DNA of 64,000 nt, taken from NCBI GenBank assembly GCA_013286495.1, contig JABDFQ010000006.1, forward strand, positions 1 to 64,000. Direction: 5' to 3'. The notes under the pieces are model-generated. The model had not been told where the DNA came from. It did no database searches and was given only the letters and a program-made list of their open reading frames with translations. The stretch is from Gammaproteobacteria bacterium. Its GTDB lineage: Bacteria; Pseudomonadota; Gammaproteobacteria; DSM-16500. Position 1 is the first letter of the stretch; each line of letters begins with the position of its first letter. The position numbers were made by a program, and so were the translations under genes. Positions 17,063 to 26,861 of this stretch are shown here, in pieces.

Positions 17063-17656
17063 TTATGTCTTATGTTCATATTTGCTAATTTCAACATTGC
17101 GATAACGCAAATATTTATAAAGCGTATTCTTTGAAATATTAAGTTTTTTAGCAATCTGCATGACTGAAAGTTTGCCTTCACGATACAAGGTTTCTGCTGC
17201 ACATGCTGTTGCTTCAGATGCTTTAGGTACACCCTTGGGTCTACCACCCAATCGCCCACGTGCACGTGCAGCAGATAATCCAACATCTGTTCTTTCTTTT
17301 ATAATGTCGCGTTCAAATTCAGCCAATGATCCGAAGATATTAAAAATAAGCCGCCCTTGCGGAGAAGTGGTATCAATCGGGTCATTTAAACTGCATAAAC
17401 CAATATTTCTTTGTATCAGGATGTGCACAAGTTCAACCAGGTGCTTTAAAGACCGGCCAAGACGGTCAAGCTTCCAAACTACAATGACATCTCCATCACG
17501 TAATTGCTTTATTAGATTATTTAAAACAGGCCGGTCAGCTTTAGCGCCGCTAACCACCTCTTCATAAATTTTTTCACAACCAGCATTCTCGAGTGCAAAT
17601 ACCTGCATATCAAGGTTTTGTTTTCTAGTGCTAACGCGGGCATAGCCTATTTTCAT
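17063..17656 (-). CDS. serine recombinase (Tn3-type resolvase / DNA invertase)
   Basis: A 197-residue small serine recombinase. The N-terminal catalytic domain starts MKIGYARVSTRKQNLDMQ with the nucleophile Ser9 in the ARVST motif. VVWKLDRLGRSLKHL and LAEFERDIIKERT are conserved helices of the resolvase/Pin group. The C-terminal ~45 residues (KLSVMQIAKKLNISKNTLYK) are the helix-turn-helix that binds the crossover site. It would act on res or inversion sites; dyads lie 96-166 bp upstream. No transposase accompanies it, so it is a resolvase left from a Tn3-like element or a plasmid. Confidence 0.92.
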   Translation of the reverse strand: MKIGYARVSTRKQNLDMQVFALENAGCEKIYEEVVSGAKADRPVLNNLIKQLRDGDVIVVWKLDRLGRSLKHLVELVHILIQRNIGLCSLNDPIDTTSPQGRLIFNIFGSLAEFERDIIKERTDVGLSAARARGRLGGRPKGVPKASEATACAAETLYREGKLSVMQIAKKLNISKNTLYKYLRYRNVEISKYEHKT

Positions 17657-17751
17657 TTGAGCTCCCGTAGTTGACTTAATATAGTTCCTTTACCCATATA
17701 GTTAGCTTACTCAATTTACGGAGTAATTTAGTAGACTTAGATTTCGATAAC

Positions 17752-17822
17752 CGGTATATTATACCGAATTCTGACCGTTTCAAATGTTAATTTTAAAAAA
17801 AACGTAGCACAAAATAACGGTC
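17752..17822. promoter_or_regulatory. dyads upstream of the resolvase, candidate res-like region
   Basis: CGGTATATTATACCG (17752-17766) is a perfect 7+1+7 palindrome with an AT centre like a serine-recombinase crossover site. GACCGTT (17773-17779) and AACGGTC (17816-17822) form a second inverted pair. They lie between the divergent resolvase and DnaJ-ankyrin-SET genes, where resolvase sites are usually placed, and may also carry promoters. Confidence 0.35.
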
Positions 17823-17921
17823 GTTTTTTTGTACTCAACTATAGACTAAAAAAATGTCATAAAGTTAGCAGCAAAATTCTTGGTGAATTAATAATTAAAT
17901 AAATGAGAATGAGGAGCGTGT

Positions 17922-20900
17922 ATGTTTGCCAGAGTTAAAAGTGTCAGGAATTATTATGAGATACTAGAAATTTCAAATACTGCAACATATGAAGAAATTA
18001 AAAAATCATATAAAAAACTTGCTCTAAAACTTCATCCAGATAAAGCACCTCTCACAAACACCGATCCAGAAAAAGCCGAAGCTTTGTTTAAAGAACTAAA
18101 TGAAGCTTATGAAACATTAAGTAACCCAAGCAAACGTTCACTATATAATATAAGGCTGAATGAAAACATCCATAACATGCCTGATACAAATGATACTCAG
18201 TCATGGAATGCGTGGAGTGGTTTTAATAAAAGCCAAGGGTTTGAGTCGCAAAATTATACGTCCGATTTTTGGGGGCAAGAATCACGCTCAAATGAGCCCA
18301 CTCCTCCTGAACCAACAGAGGCAGAAAGAAAAGAAATCAACGATTTAATTAGAAATGATGATTCCAGGACGCTTGCCACTTATTTAATGAAGTATAATTT
18401 TAGCAGTAAATCATTATTGAAAAAACTATTATCATTTGCAGCGAAAGAAGGTAGTTTAAATGTAGTCAAATATCTTGTAGTAGAAAGAAAGATGAGTCCA
18501 CACCTTGTAGTTGAGAATTCATCTTTCTTTTTCCAAGGCACTATATTTAAATATGCAGCTGCAAGTGGAAATTTGGATTTAGTCAAATACCTGCTCGAAG
18601 TACACAATGCCGATATTGAATCACAAGCAACTACTTATTCTGGTTGTCGAGGCACCGCATTGAGTTATGCGGTAGACAAAGGACATTACCATATTATTAA
18701 CTACCTTATCGAAAAAGGCGCGAATGTTAATCCAGAAGTAGCGTACAGCAACATATTAAATAATGCCATAGGCACAGGGAATGTATCCATTTTCAAATTA
18801 CTAATTGAATCAGGTACAAAATTAGGTAAATATCATTTGGGTCGCGCCTTTGAAGAAGGTCATATCGATATTGTTAAATATATATTGCAAATAAAGCCAG
18901 GTATATTGAATCATGAATTTTTAAATGGAACACCAGGATGCCTGATTATTCAAAGTGGAAATCTTGATCTCTTACAATACCTTGAAAAATACGAAGCGTT
19001 AGATATATTCCTCCCTGAGAAATATAATAATAATATTAATATTTCACTATTATCCGCAGCTGCTAGAAGTGGCAATACTGACATGATGCGTTATCTGTTA
19101 ATTGACAAAAGCTTGCTATCTGAATGTCAAAAGATAGAATCCGCCAATAAATATATTGCCTCCATGCTGGCCGATGCCGTAAAAGAAAATGGATTTGATA
19201 CTAAAAAAGTTGATCTGCAAGAAAGATTAAAATTGGTTAGATTTTTAATGGAAGAAAATAAATTCACTTTACCCATTAATAAACTGATTCATATTATTCA
19301 TGAGAATGCTCAATTTTCCAGCATAGAAATGAATGCTTACTTACAAAGCCATTTACCTGATCTAATAAATAATCGGGAAATCTTGCTTGAAATAGCTTCC
19401 CATGGTTTGGAAAAACTACGCATTGAGGAACTATTTCGATTGTATAACTTAAATATTATCCGTAAAGGAAAATATTCGAATTTTGCGGAGGACATTCATT
19501 ACCAAATAAATAAACGAAACTTTTCAAATGATGAATTAAAATCATTAATCTCAAATGATAATCAATTTAAAGATGATGCCCTTTTTTATTACTGCAACTA
19601 TCACTGCGAGGGTAATTTGTCTCAATTACAAATAATAATGGAAAGCGGCGTAAATATTAATATAGAAAATTCACATGGTGAAATTGCAGTGCAATATGCA
19701 ATGAAACAAGGTGGTTATAACGACATTGTTAAACTCCTCATAGACAATGGTGCAGATGTATATAAGCAGGATCGCCGTGGAACATCCGTTTATGATATTT
19801 TAAAGTCAAAAAAGGAATTCCAGGATCAGATGGAACGCATTTCCAGGAAAAATACTACACGTACTGACAATTATCAATCTTTCAGCGCAAACAACAATTG
19901 GAAACCCAGCAAGAATAACAGAATACTTGAAATATCGAAACAACAAACAATTACTACAGCTAATAAACCTTTAGGCTTGGGTGGAAGAATTGAACACATT
20001 GCCATTAGTGAATTTGAAAAGAAAATAGGCCAACCCTATTTGGAAAAGATTGATGCCAACGAATTGATTAACCTATCTGGGATTCACGAAAATATTACTG
20101 GTAATCTGACTTCACAACAGCTAAAAAAACAGCTTGAGTCAATCCTGAAGAATCCAGGACAAGATTTGGTGGTATGCAAAATTAACGATTCTGTTGGCTA
20201 TGGTGTGTTCTCTTCAAATGATATTCCAAAAGACACTGTGTTATGTTTTTATTCTGGAACACTAATCAATTCAACAAAGGTAAATATTGAGAGTGATCAT
20301 GCTATTGGATACCATGGAATAAATGCTTCTTTTAGTACAAAAAACCACCGTGGAATAGCTAGTTTCTTTCAGCACCTACCATCAGCAAAAAAACTTCCTA
20401 ACGCTAAAATTTTTAGTCAACTATTACAATCGATGGGACAACATGTCTCCGAAAAAGATTTAAAAATTAATGATGAATTATATTCAACTAAATTTATCGA
20501 TAAAAATTTAGAAAAATCTCTGGCAGTCGAAAATATTCGTCGTGAATTTGTCTGCTTCAATGGAATTCCAATTGTTCTGTTTGTTACGAACAGTAACATT
20601 AAAGCTGGTGAGCAACTTGGCTTTAATCATGGAAAGGATTACTGGTTAAGCAGAAATATTATTCCTGAGCTATTTGATAAATCTGGTACTGTTATTCCAG
20701 AATCCGCATATGTAAGGACGTTCTATCAATTAAAATTTGATGGATGTATCTACACAGGCGACTTATCGCCTCTTATCCAGCAATTAAAGGTGGGGAAAAA
20801 ACAGATAGAATTGATAGATGACAATAATATGACTAAAAAAATTGATTCATCTATCGTATTAAGTGAATTACTTCGGGTGCATGGATTAACAGAAGATCAA

Positions 20901-21272
20901 TATAAATCACTTCAAAAATCTTTCTCTCCTTTTCAATCAAGTAGTTCGTTATTCGAAACCACGGAAATTCAAATGCTGGTTAAAAAATATAGTTTACCTG
21001 ACAACAGCCAAGCATCACTAGAAAAAGGTTTAAGAAAGGCAGCCACCAACAACAATATTGATGACTTAAAAAAGTTTATTAAATTGGTTAAAAATATTAA
21101 TGCACAAGACACTAATCCTAATGTACAGCGAACAGCTCTTCACTGGGCTGCCATTAAAGGACATGATACCTGCTACAATCTGTTACTAGAGTCAGGTGCC
21201 GACCGTAACATTCCCGATAAAAAAGGCGAAACAGCACTTGCATATTTAAAAACATTTGATCATAAGATATAA
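17922..21272 (+). CDS. DnaJ-ankyrin-SET-ankyrin multidomain protein, effector candidate
   Basis: A 1116-residue protein joining three eukaryote-like modules. Residues ~10-78 are a J domain with the HPD motif at 38-40, which would stimulate an Hsp70. Residues ~145-420 and ~565-635 hold ankyrin repeats ([36 protein letters not shown]). Residues ~745-908 look like a SET lysine methyltransferase: [14 protein letters not shown] (759 onward), a FYSG turn, [12 protein letters not shown] in the NHSC position and [13 protein letters not shown] (896-908). Residues ~1030-1105 are further ankyrins ([12 protein letters not shown]). There is no signal peptide. Ankyrin plus SET recalls Legionella LegAS4/RomA, which methylates host histone; the added J domain is unusual. 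A good GAGG site precedes the ATG. A host-directed role is inferred. Confidence 0.8.
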   Translation: MFARVKSVRNYYEILEISNTATYEEIKKSYKKLALKLHPDKAPLTNTDPEKAEALFKELNEAYETLSNPSKRSLYNIRLNENIHNMPDTNDTQSWNAWSGFNKSQGFESQNYTSDFWGQESRSNEPTPPEPTEAERKEINDLIRNDDSRTLATYLMKYNFSSKSLLKKLLSFAAKEGSLNVVKYLVVERKMSPHLVVENSSFFFQGTIFKYAAASGNLDLVKYLLEVHNADIESQATTYSGCRGTALSYAVDKGHYHIINYLIEKGANVNPEVAYSNILNNAIGTGNVSIFKLLIESGTKLGKYHLGRAFEEGHIDIVKYILQIKPGILNHEFLNGTPGCLIIQSGNLDLLQYLEKYEALDIFLPEKYNNNINISLLSAAARSGNTDMMRYLLIDKSLLSECQKIESANKYIASMLADAVKENGFDTKKVDLQERLKLVRFLMEENKFTLPINKLIHIIHENAQFSSIEMNAYLQSHLPDLINNREILLEIASHGLEKLRIEELFRLYNLNIIRKGKYSNFAEDIHYQINKRNFSNDELKSLISNDNQFKDDALFYYCNYHCEGNLSQLQIIMESGVNINIENSHGEIAVQYAMKQGGYNDIVKLLIDNGADVYKQDRRGTSVYDILKSKKEFQDQMERISRKNTTRTDNYQSFSANNNWKPSKNNRILEISKQQTITTANKPLGLGGRIEHIAISEFEKKIGQPYLEKIDANELINLSGIHENITGNLTSQQLKKQLESILKNPGQDLVVCKINDSVGYGVFSSNDIPKDTVLCFYSGTLINSTKVNIESDHAIGYHGINASFSTKNHRGIASFFQHLPSAKKLPNAKIFSQLLQSMGQHVSEKDLKINDELYSTKFIDKNLEKSLAVENIRREFVCFNGIPIVLFVTNSNIKAGEQLGFNHGKDYWLSRNIIPELFDKSGTVIPESAYVRTFYQLKFDGCIYTGDLSPLIQQLKVGKKQIELIDDNNMTKKIDSSIVLSELLRVHGLTEDQYKSLQKSFSPFQSSSSLFETTEIQMLVKKYSLPDNSQASLEKGLRKAATNNNIDDLKKFIKLVKNINAQDTNPNVQRTALHWAAIKGHDTCYNLLLESGADRNIPDKKGETALAYLKTFDHKI

Positions 21273-21306
21273 CATAGCAGCACCCTAATTTGAGAGTTAT
21301 TTACGC

Positions 21307-22194
21307 ATGCAGCGAAATTATTTTTTTGAGTACACGAATAAACCCAATACTGAAGATTTTCTTATCCCTACTCAAGAGGATTTTGAAGAAAAGTATAAAG
21401 ATTATTTTAATGAATTACGTAATGCGGCCAAATATGATAAATTAACTATCATTGAAAAATTCAAAAGTACTTTGTTGAAATCGCAATTTTTAAAGTTACT
21501 TCATGACAAAAATAACGAATATTCTGACTGTGCAATTATCCATTACGCGGCAAAATACAATAGGCCTCAAGCAATTCAGGCTTTGGTTGGTCATTTAAAT
21601 ATTGAAGAAAGACTAGGAGTTTTTCTTTTATCGTACAAAACAAAATGTACGACACTTCACTTTACTTCTACTATCAATGTTACAGATGATTCAAACTGCA
21701 GTTTTGAAGCAGCATCCAGGATAAAGGAATTATTGTATTTGGATGAGAATCACAGTTTTTGGCTAATCTTATTATCAGCACAACAAGAATGTTTAGATAC
21801 TGCTGTTCACTATGCAGCGAGGCAAAATGAAGCAAAATTATTAAATCTACTATCGGGTGGATTATCTTCTGATGAATGGCTAAGTATTCTTTCAATTCCA
21901 AATGATAATAACAGAACTGCTATGCATGTATATTTTATTAATATGAATAAAACAATTGACGGTTCACAAAAAGAGTTTATTTCTGCATTTCGTGGCAGCA
22001 TAAAAGATGAGGCATGGGTAAATTTTCTAATATCCAAAAAAGTTTTACAAAATCTTAGCCCTGATAATCAGTTAGAGCATTATTGTTTCCAACAGATCGT
22101 ATGGGGTTTATCGTCTGAATTAGCTGATAGATTAATGAGTAGCTGGCAAACATCAAAATTAAATATTACTGGAAGTAAATTTAAATCATTCTAA
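21307..22194 (+). CDS. degenerate ankyrin-like protein
   Basis: A 295-residue soluble protein 34 bp after the DnaJ-ankyrin-SET gene, probably in the same operon. Units spaced by ~45-95 residues carry ankyrin-like starts: AIIHYAAKYNRPQAIQAL, TAVHYAARQNEAKLLNLL and TAMHVYF. The intervening parts share a W/LLS...D pattern and deviate from canonical 33-residue ankyrins. There is no signal peptide or enzyme motif. It may be a partner of, or have been derived from, the upstream protein. Part of its sequence is duplicated at 16424-16452. Confidence 0.65.
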   Translation: MQRNYFFEYTNKPNTEDFLIPTQEDFEEKYKDYFNELRNAAKYDKLTIIEKFKSTLLKSQFLKLLHDKNNEYSDCAIIHYAAKYNRPQAIQALVGHLNIEERLGVFLLSYKTKCTTLHFTSTINVTDDSNCSFEAASRIKELLYLDENHSFWLILLSAQQECLDTAVHYAARQNEAKLLNLLSGGLSSDEWLSILSIPNDNNRTAMHVYFINMNKTIDGSQKEFISAFRGSIKDEAWVNFLISKKVLQNLSPDNQLEHYCFQQIVWGLSSELADRLMSSWQTSKLNITGSKFKSF

Positions 22195-22353
22195 ACAATG
22201 CTTGTGTTGCATTTACGGCGGATGCTGCTTGTACCCTTCTTATTTAACCATACGTAGTAAAGCCGCCTGGCATGTCGATCAATCCCGTTTAGTGGCGATC
22301 GTAGCTCATTCAATAAATCGAAAATATTTAACTTTAAAAATTTAATTACTTTA

Positions 22354-22418
22354 ATTACCATATGTGTGAAAAATTGAGCGGTTATTTGCAACTGTAGATC
22401 ATGTAACAAAAACCGTCG
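22354..22418. repeat. parent copy of the 65-bp block at 16454-16518
   Basis: This 65-bp non-coding block lies between the ankyrin-like gene and the broken cupin gene and matches 16454-16518 at about 61 positions. The flanking blocks 21728-21756 and 22622-22651 are also found, in order, near 16.4-16.55 kb. The remainder of 22195-22447 shows no supported gene. Confidence 0.75.
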
Positions 22419-22447
22419 TTTGCTGGATTAATATAAGCTGGGTACAC

Positions 22448-22812
22448 ATGAAAAATTATTTTATTTTTTTATAACTGGGTTTGTTTTTCTCGCGACAACA
22501 CTAGCTTATGGCTCACCTGAAAAAACCCATCGCGATTCCGAATTTGCTAATGAAAAAGTCAATGTTTGGAAAACGACTATTTTTTCGGGAGCTCATCAGA
22601 AATTAAAAATGCATAGACATGATTATGACAGAGTTCTTGTTGCCTTTAATGAAGGTGTGCTTAAAATAAAGAATGATAATGGAAAAGTTCATTATTTAAA
22701 GCTAGTAAAGGATGCGGCATATTTTTTGAAAAAAGATGTTCCTAATGAATTGCATTCAGATGAAAATATAACTAATCATCCAATAAATGTTTTGGTTGTC
22801 GAGCTAAAATAG
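22448..22812 (+). pseudogene. secreted cupin-like protein, one-base frameshift in a T run
   Basis: ATG at 22448 starts a signal peptide (MKNYFIFL) that stops early. Adding one T to the T7 run at 22464-22470 restores a 121-codon frame: FITGFVFLATTLAYGSPEK, then a cupin-like core with the metal-type motif KMHRHDYDRVLVAFNEG and PNELHSDENITNHPINV. Only the part from 22609 is open with an ATG (67 residues). It is either a real pseudogene or a homopolymer sequencing error. Cupins bind metals or small molecules; the substrate is unknown. Positions 22622-22651 also occur in the collapsed copy at 16.5 kb. Confidence 0.65.
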
Positions 22813-22911
22813 CAATGCCGCACAAATCCCCTCATATTTCAAGCACATCATTGATTTGTTTCACGCATTAGTTGTAGAATAAAAAATATTTTTTTATCTA
22901 AAAATGGAATT

Positions 22912-23667
22912 ATGTCTTTACTTCAGAGAAGAAAACACAAGTGGTTTTGCCTTACCCTATTGTTGTTTGCCAATGCTGCAAATGCAGCTAATATCAAACA
23001 TTGGGACTTTAAAGACATGGAAATTTCAGGAGCGGGAGGTGGCGATTGGTATCAGAGACGAGATGCGAGTCTTATTGTTTCCCCTTTTGAAACCGATAGT
23101 ATTAAAACGCTTCAAAGCTCATTTCAAGGCTCCTGGAAAATTGGTTTGAATTATTCATTCTGTGAAAAAACCTTACCATACTTAAATAAGTTATTACTTG
23201 GTCTGAATGTATATCAAACTTCTACAATTCTTTCTGGCGCTGTTTTGCAGTATGAACTACCTCAATTCAACAATTATCATTTTAAAGCACCGATTAAAAG
23301 CACTCGCTTGATGTTGGATTTAAGGCCTGGATTTTTTACCTGGCGCTCGATGGAGCCCTACGCAATTTTAGGAATAGGAGTGGCCTGGAATTCAATGTCT
23401 TACAGGGAAACAGTGACTGCTTCAGACGTCAATGCCGATAGCGCAATGGTATTATCCAGGCACACTACTTCTTCCCTTGCATGGAATTTTGGTGCTGGTT
23501 CTAAAGTAGCGCTTACTGATAAATTAAGTGTTAGCCTGGAATATATTTATGCTATTTTGGGGCACGGCTCTCCCACTCATGGCCCGGGAGTCGTTCGTTT
23601 AGAAACAACACCCAATTTTACACTTCAAAGTCAAAGTATTTTGTTAGGACTTAGTTTGCGGCTTTAG
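22912..23667 (+). CDS. outer-membrane beta-barrel protein
   Basis: A 251-residue protein with a signal peptide (FCLTLLLFANAANA) and alternating hydrophobic/polar strands rich in Tyr, Trp and Gly (AGSKVALTDKLSVSLEYIYA), ending in a strand SILLGLSLRL. This fits the OmpA-like or PagP-sized eight-stranded barrels seen as outer membrane beta-barrel proteins in Legionellales. The ATG at 22912 is preferred over an overlapping ORF in another frame. It is 16 bp before the secreted propeller-like protein, so the two are probably one operon. Confidence 0.75.
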   Translation: MSLLQRRKHKWFCLTLLLFANAANAANIKHWDFKDMEISGAGGGDWYQRRDASLIVSPFETDSIKTLQSSFQGSWKIGLNYSFCEKTLPYLNKLLLGLNVYQTSTILSGAVLQYELPQFNNYHFKAPIKSTRLMLDLRPGFFTWRSMEPYAILGIGVAWNSMSYRETVTASDVNADSAMVLSRHTTSSLAWNFGAGSKVALTDKLSVSLEYIYAILGHGSPTHGPGVVRLETTPNFTLQSQSILLGLSLRL

Positions 23668-23683
23668 CTAATAAGGATTTCTT

Positions 23684-25012
23684 ATGAAACGGGCAGTTGC
23701 ATTTGGCATAATTTCGCTGTTTTGCTCATCGACTTTTGCTACAGCCCCGGTAGTGCTTTCCGAACCTTCACCTGCTATTTCATCTCTTTACACTGCCAAT
23801 ACTTTAAATATTGTGATTTATACAGTCAGGAATAATGTACCCAAAATTTTTCCTTTGTCTGTTAGTGGTATTTCCAACGGTATCCAGCGTACTACTGTGC
23901 CTGGTGATTGTGGCAATACATTACCTGCAGGGCCATCGACTTGTAAAATTGGACTAAACATCAATCCTTCGAATGAACAAATTGGTTCTACTATTAACCA
24001 GACGTTGCAAATCGATTATCAAGGAAGAACACCGTTAATAAGTTCTATTTCTTTCTCGGTATCAGGCTCGGTGCCAGAGATTTTTGCGTATGTAACACCG
24101 GATCTCTTTTCTGAGGCAATCGATCAATTTTTATTAGATGGTCAAGGGTTTCTTTCATCCTCGTATACCCAGGCTACTGAGGCCACATCGCCTCTGAGTT
24201 TTGGACAAATGACTTTTGCCACAGTGAATGGTGTCCAATATGCTTATATTCTTGCCTCTCTTGGTGCTGTCGTTTGGTGTAGTATTCACGAGAATGGTTC
24301 TTTTTATAACTGCATGTCAACGTCATCAACACCTGGGCTGGGAAGTTGGTCACCACGAGGCATTAGTTTTGCGACATTTGATAACCAATATGCTTATATA
24401 GTTGATGCAAACAGTGGAAACGTTTTTCAATTTTTTCTCGATTCCTCAGGTAATTTTTCACAATATATTCTGTACGATAATTTAGGTGTTAATGCACCAA
24501 ACAATATAGCTTTTGCGACTGATGCGAATGGGCAGCAACAATCTTATATTGCTGATGCAAGTGGTAATGTGTTTCTGTGTCAGATGCAAAGTAATGGGAC
24601 TTTTTTGTCTACTTGTTCTCCTACACCCTCATCAGGTGCTCCCTCCTCCTGGATTCCTTTTTCGATCGCTTTTAACACCATGAACGGGATTCAATATGCC
24701 TATGTTGCTGATAATGGAGCTAGTGTTGGGACGGGTAATGTTTATAGATGTACTCTAAATCCAGACGGATCTTTTGCAAATTCAAGTTGTGTAACGACAC
24801 CTACAAATGATGCTCCCCTTTGGAATCCTTATTACATTACTATTAAAACTATAAATGCAAAAACATATGCTTATGTCGTTGATCAAATTGCTTTTAATCC
24901 AGGAAATATCTATAGATGTCTTATTGGCCAAAATAACTTATTAACAGATTGTGAATTAACACCAACAAATCCGCCAACAAATTGGCAACCTACTGGAATT
25001 GCATTTAGATAG
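23684..25012 (+). CDS. secreted beta-propeller-like protein
   Basis: A 442-residue exported protein. A signal peptide (MKRAVAFGIISLFCSSTFA) is followed by an Ig-like N-terminal domain (~20-130; VPGDCGNTLPAGPSTCKIGL) and then at least five repeats of ~45 residues of the form ITFxTxNGxxYAYVxD...GNVxxC, for example GIQYAYVADNGAS and AKTYAYVVDQIAF. This fits a beta-propeller like the YncE/NHL type, with paired cysteines. It is probably surface or periplasmic and acts by binding. An AAGGA site precedes the ATG. It forms an operon with the outer-membrane barrel gene. Confidence 0.7.
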   Translation: MKRAVAFGIISLFCSSTFATAPVVLSEPSPAISSLYTANTLNIVIYTVRNNVPKIFPLSVSGISNGIQRTTVPGDCGNTLPAGPSTCKIGLNINPSNEQIGSTINQTLQIDYQGRTPLISSISFSVSGSVPEIFAYVTPDLFSEAIDQFLLDGQGFLSSSYTQATEATSPLSFGQMTFATVNGVQYAYILASLGAVVWCSIHENGSFYNCMSTSSTPGLGSWSPRGISFATFDNQYAYIVDANSGNVFQFFLDSSGNFSQYILYDNLGVNAPNNIAFATDANGQQQSYIADASGNVFLCQMQSNGTFLSTCSPTPSSGAPSSWIPFSIAFNTMNGIQYAYVADNGASVGTGNVYRCTLNPDGSFANSSCVTTPTNDAPLWNPYYITIKTINAKTYAYVVDQIAFNPGNIYRCLIGQNNLLTDCELTPTNPPTNWQPTGIAFR

Positions 25013-25040
25013 GGTTTGCTTAGTAACCTCATCTTTTTTG

Positions 25041-25394
25041 TCATCTTGCTATTAAAAATTTAGCTAGATAATACGCAATAAAATATCCTAAAAGACTCGT
25101 CAGCAATCCTAAGCCGCTATAATATGAGACAGCAATTGCTAACTGCGCATCATGTCCCACCATGATATTACTGCCAACATACATAAGGCTGCTCAGCATA
25201 ATCAGACAGCTGGCCGCAAGAGCAACGAAGTGTGGCCGCGAATATTTTTCTTTACGAAAGCGATAAAAAATGAAGGCATAAAACGCTGCGGTAACTATTA
25301 GAGACCCGATTGTACCTAAAAAGCTTAGAAGGAAGGCTGGAATGACACCAATGAAAATTGCAGAAATGAAAAGTAAAGTCTTAAATACATCCAT
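25041..25394 (-). CDS. small integral membrane protein
   Basis: A 117-residue protein with four predicted transmembrane helices (around 4-24, 25-45, 57-78 and 90-113) and a basic loop (YRFRKEKYSRPHF). No family was recognised. It is convergent with the propeller gene, with 28 bp between them. Confidence 0.65.
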   Translation of the reverse strand: MDVFKTLLFISAIFIGVIPAFLLSFLGTIGSLIVTAAFYAFIFYRFRKEKYSRPHFVALAASCLIMLSSLMYVGSNIMVGHDAQLAIAVSYYSGLGLLTSLLGYFIAYYLAKFLIAR

Positions 25395-25526
25395 ATAAAA
25401 TCCTCTTCAATTAGTAAATTATCTACTTTCTTATTACAAATTTAATCAAGGAAACTGAATATGTCGAAACACGAGCGTGTGTTAGTGGAAATTTCAGATT
25501 AAATAAATAGCATTATTATAAATTCT

Positions 25527-26675
25527 CTAAAAAGAATTATAGCAAGACACCATACCATTCTGATTGTCAAAAACATATGCAACACAAGGTTGCTGAGTTG
25601 ATGGATCGATAAATAATTTCTCATATACAGCTCCAGAGTCAGTAAACCCAGGTGCACCTACTATCTTCCATTCACTACCATTAAACTTCATCACGCTGGT
25701 TCTGTATCCTGCTATAAAATCATTATAAGCAAAATAAGGCATACCATTTGCATCGAGTGCCAGACTACCACAGGAGGCGTAACCTACACAGCCAGGTTTT
25801 GCATCCGTAAAACCTGGTTCACCCACGATTACCCACTGCTCGCCATCAAATTTCATTACAGTTGGCTTGCTTCCGTGTGTCGTATCAATGAATGAAATAT
25901 ATAGTGTGTTCTTCGTATCGATTACCAAATTACATTCACCTGTTTGTACCCAGCTTTCTGGCAGCCCTTTTCCAATCGCAACCCATTGCTGACCATCAAA
26001 TTTTATCACCTTGAGCTGATGATTCTTGTCTACATAACCCAAATATGGTGTATGAAGGGTATCGACTACCAGAGACTTGGCAAATAGACCCCATACCTCT
26101 AAAAATTTTTCTTTTCCAACAGGCACCCATTTCATCCCGTCAAATTTCTTTACTGTTACAAGTATAAATTGAAAGTCTTTATCCGAATTCTGAAAAACAA
26201 CATAAGGAGTATCATTGGAATCTATTGCCAAACCTTCACCAAAACCAGTTTCATTAGAAAGGATATCTCCTATTTGCGTCCACTGACCTTCAATTAATTT
26301 CATTACTGCAATGGCAGGTGATCCATCATCATAAATAACCCAAGGTGTGTCATGTGTATCAAATGCCAAACTTCCAGAGGAAACATGCGAAGCAAAACTA
26401 CCAAAAGATGAACCTATTTGATTCCATTGTTTTCCATCAAACCTTTTAACATAAATTGTATTTAAGTCTGAATAAGCGACGTAATGACTCCCTTTTTTAT
26501 CTATCGCAAGGCTATGATCCAAGACGCGCTTACCATAGACAGTTTGTCCCACAATTTCCCATTTTTTATTGATGCTGGTGGCTTCCGCAACTGCAGAACA
26601 CGGCGTTAATAAATTAATAAATAAAAATAGCGTTGTTAAATTTAAAATGCGGCTCACGAAAAATGCTATTGGCAT
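25527..26675 (-). CDS. secreted beta-propeller protein
   Basis: A 382-residue exported protein: signal peptide (LTTLFLFINLLTPCSAVAEA), then about seven repeats of ~48 residues patterned SLAIDxxxTPYVAYxD...VMKFDGxQWxxVGxxGF, for example PTVMKFDGEQWVIVGEPGFT. This is a six- or seven-bladed propeller used for binding; no catalytic residues stand out. Two adjacent propeller genes of different families in this region (the other at 23684) suggest a surface-binding function, which is inferred. Confidence 0.75.
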   Translation of the reverse strand: MPIAFFVSRILNLTTLFLFINLLTPCSAVAEATSINKKWEIVGQTVYGKRVLDHSLAIDKKGSHYVAYSDLNTIYVKRFDGKQWNQIGSSFGSFASHVSSGSLAFDTHDTPWVIYDDGSPAIAVMKLIEGQWTQIGDILSNETGFGEGLAIDSNDTPYVVFQNSDKDFQFILVTVKKFDGMKWVPVGKEKFLEVWGLFAKSLVVDTLHTPYLGYVDKNHQLKVIKFDGQQWVAIGKGLPESWVQTGECNLVIDTKNTLYISFIDTTHGSKPTVMKFDGEQWVIVGEPGFTDAKPGCVGYASCGSLALDANGMPYFAYNDFIAGYRTSVMKFNGSEWKIVGAPGFTDSGAVYEKLFIDPSTQQPCVAYVFDNQNGMVSCYNSF

Positions 26676-26861
26676 AATAAACTCCTCGTTAAATCAAGTT
26701 TGAGAATCATAGCAAAGTAATCATTTGATTTACACCCAATGATTAACAAAGTCGGGTAATCGAGGCTGAAAAATGACAAACACTATGGCTTTCACTAGCC
26801 TAACGGTTGCAAATAATTGATAATGATCATCTTTGACAAACGAAAAATGGAGGATTCGGAG

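Noticed and set aside
22191..22409. 72-residue minus-strand ORF
   Set aside because: It overlaps the duplicated non-coding block and carries no motif; start context is poor.
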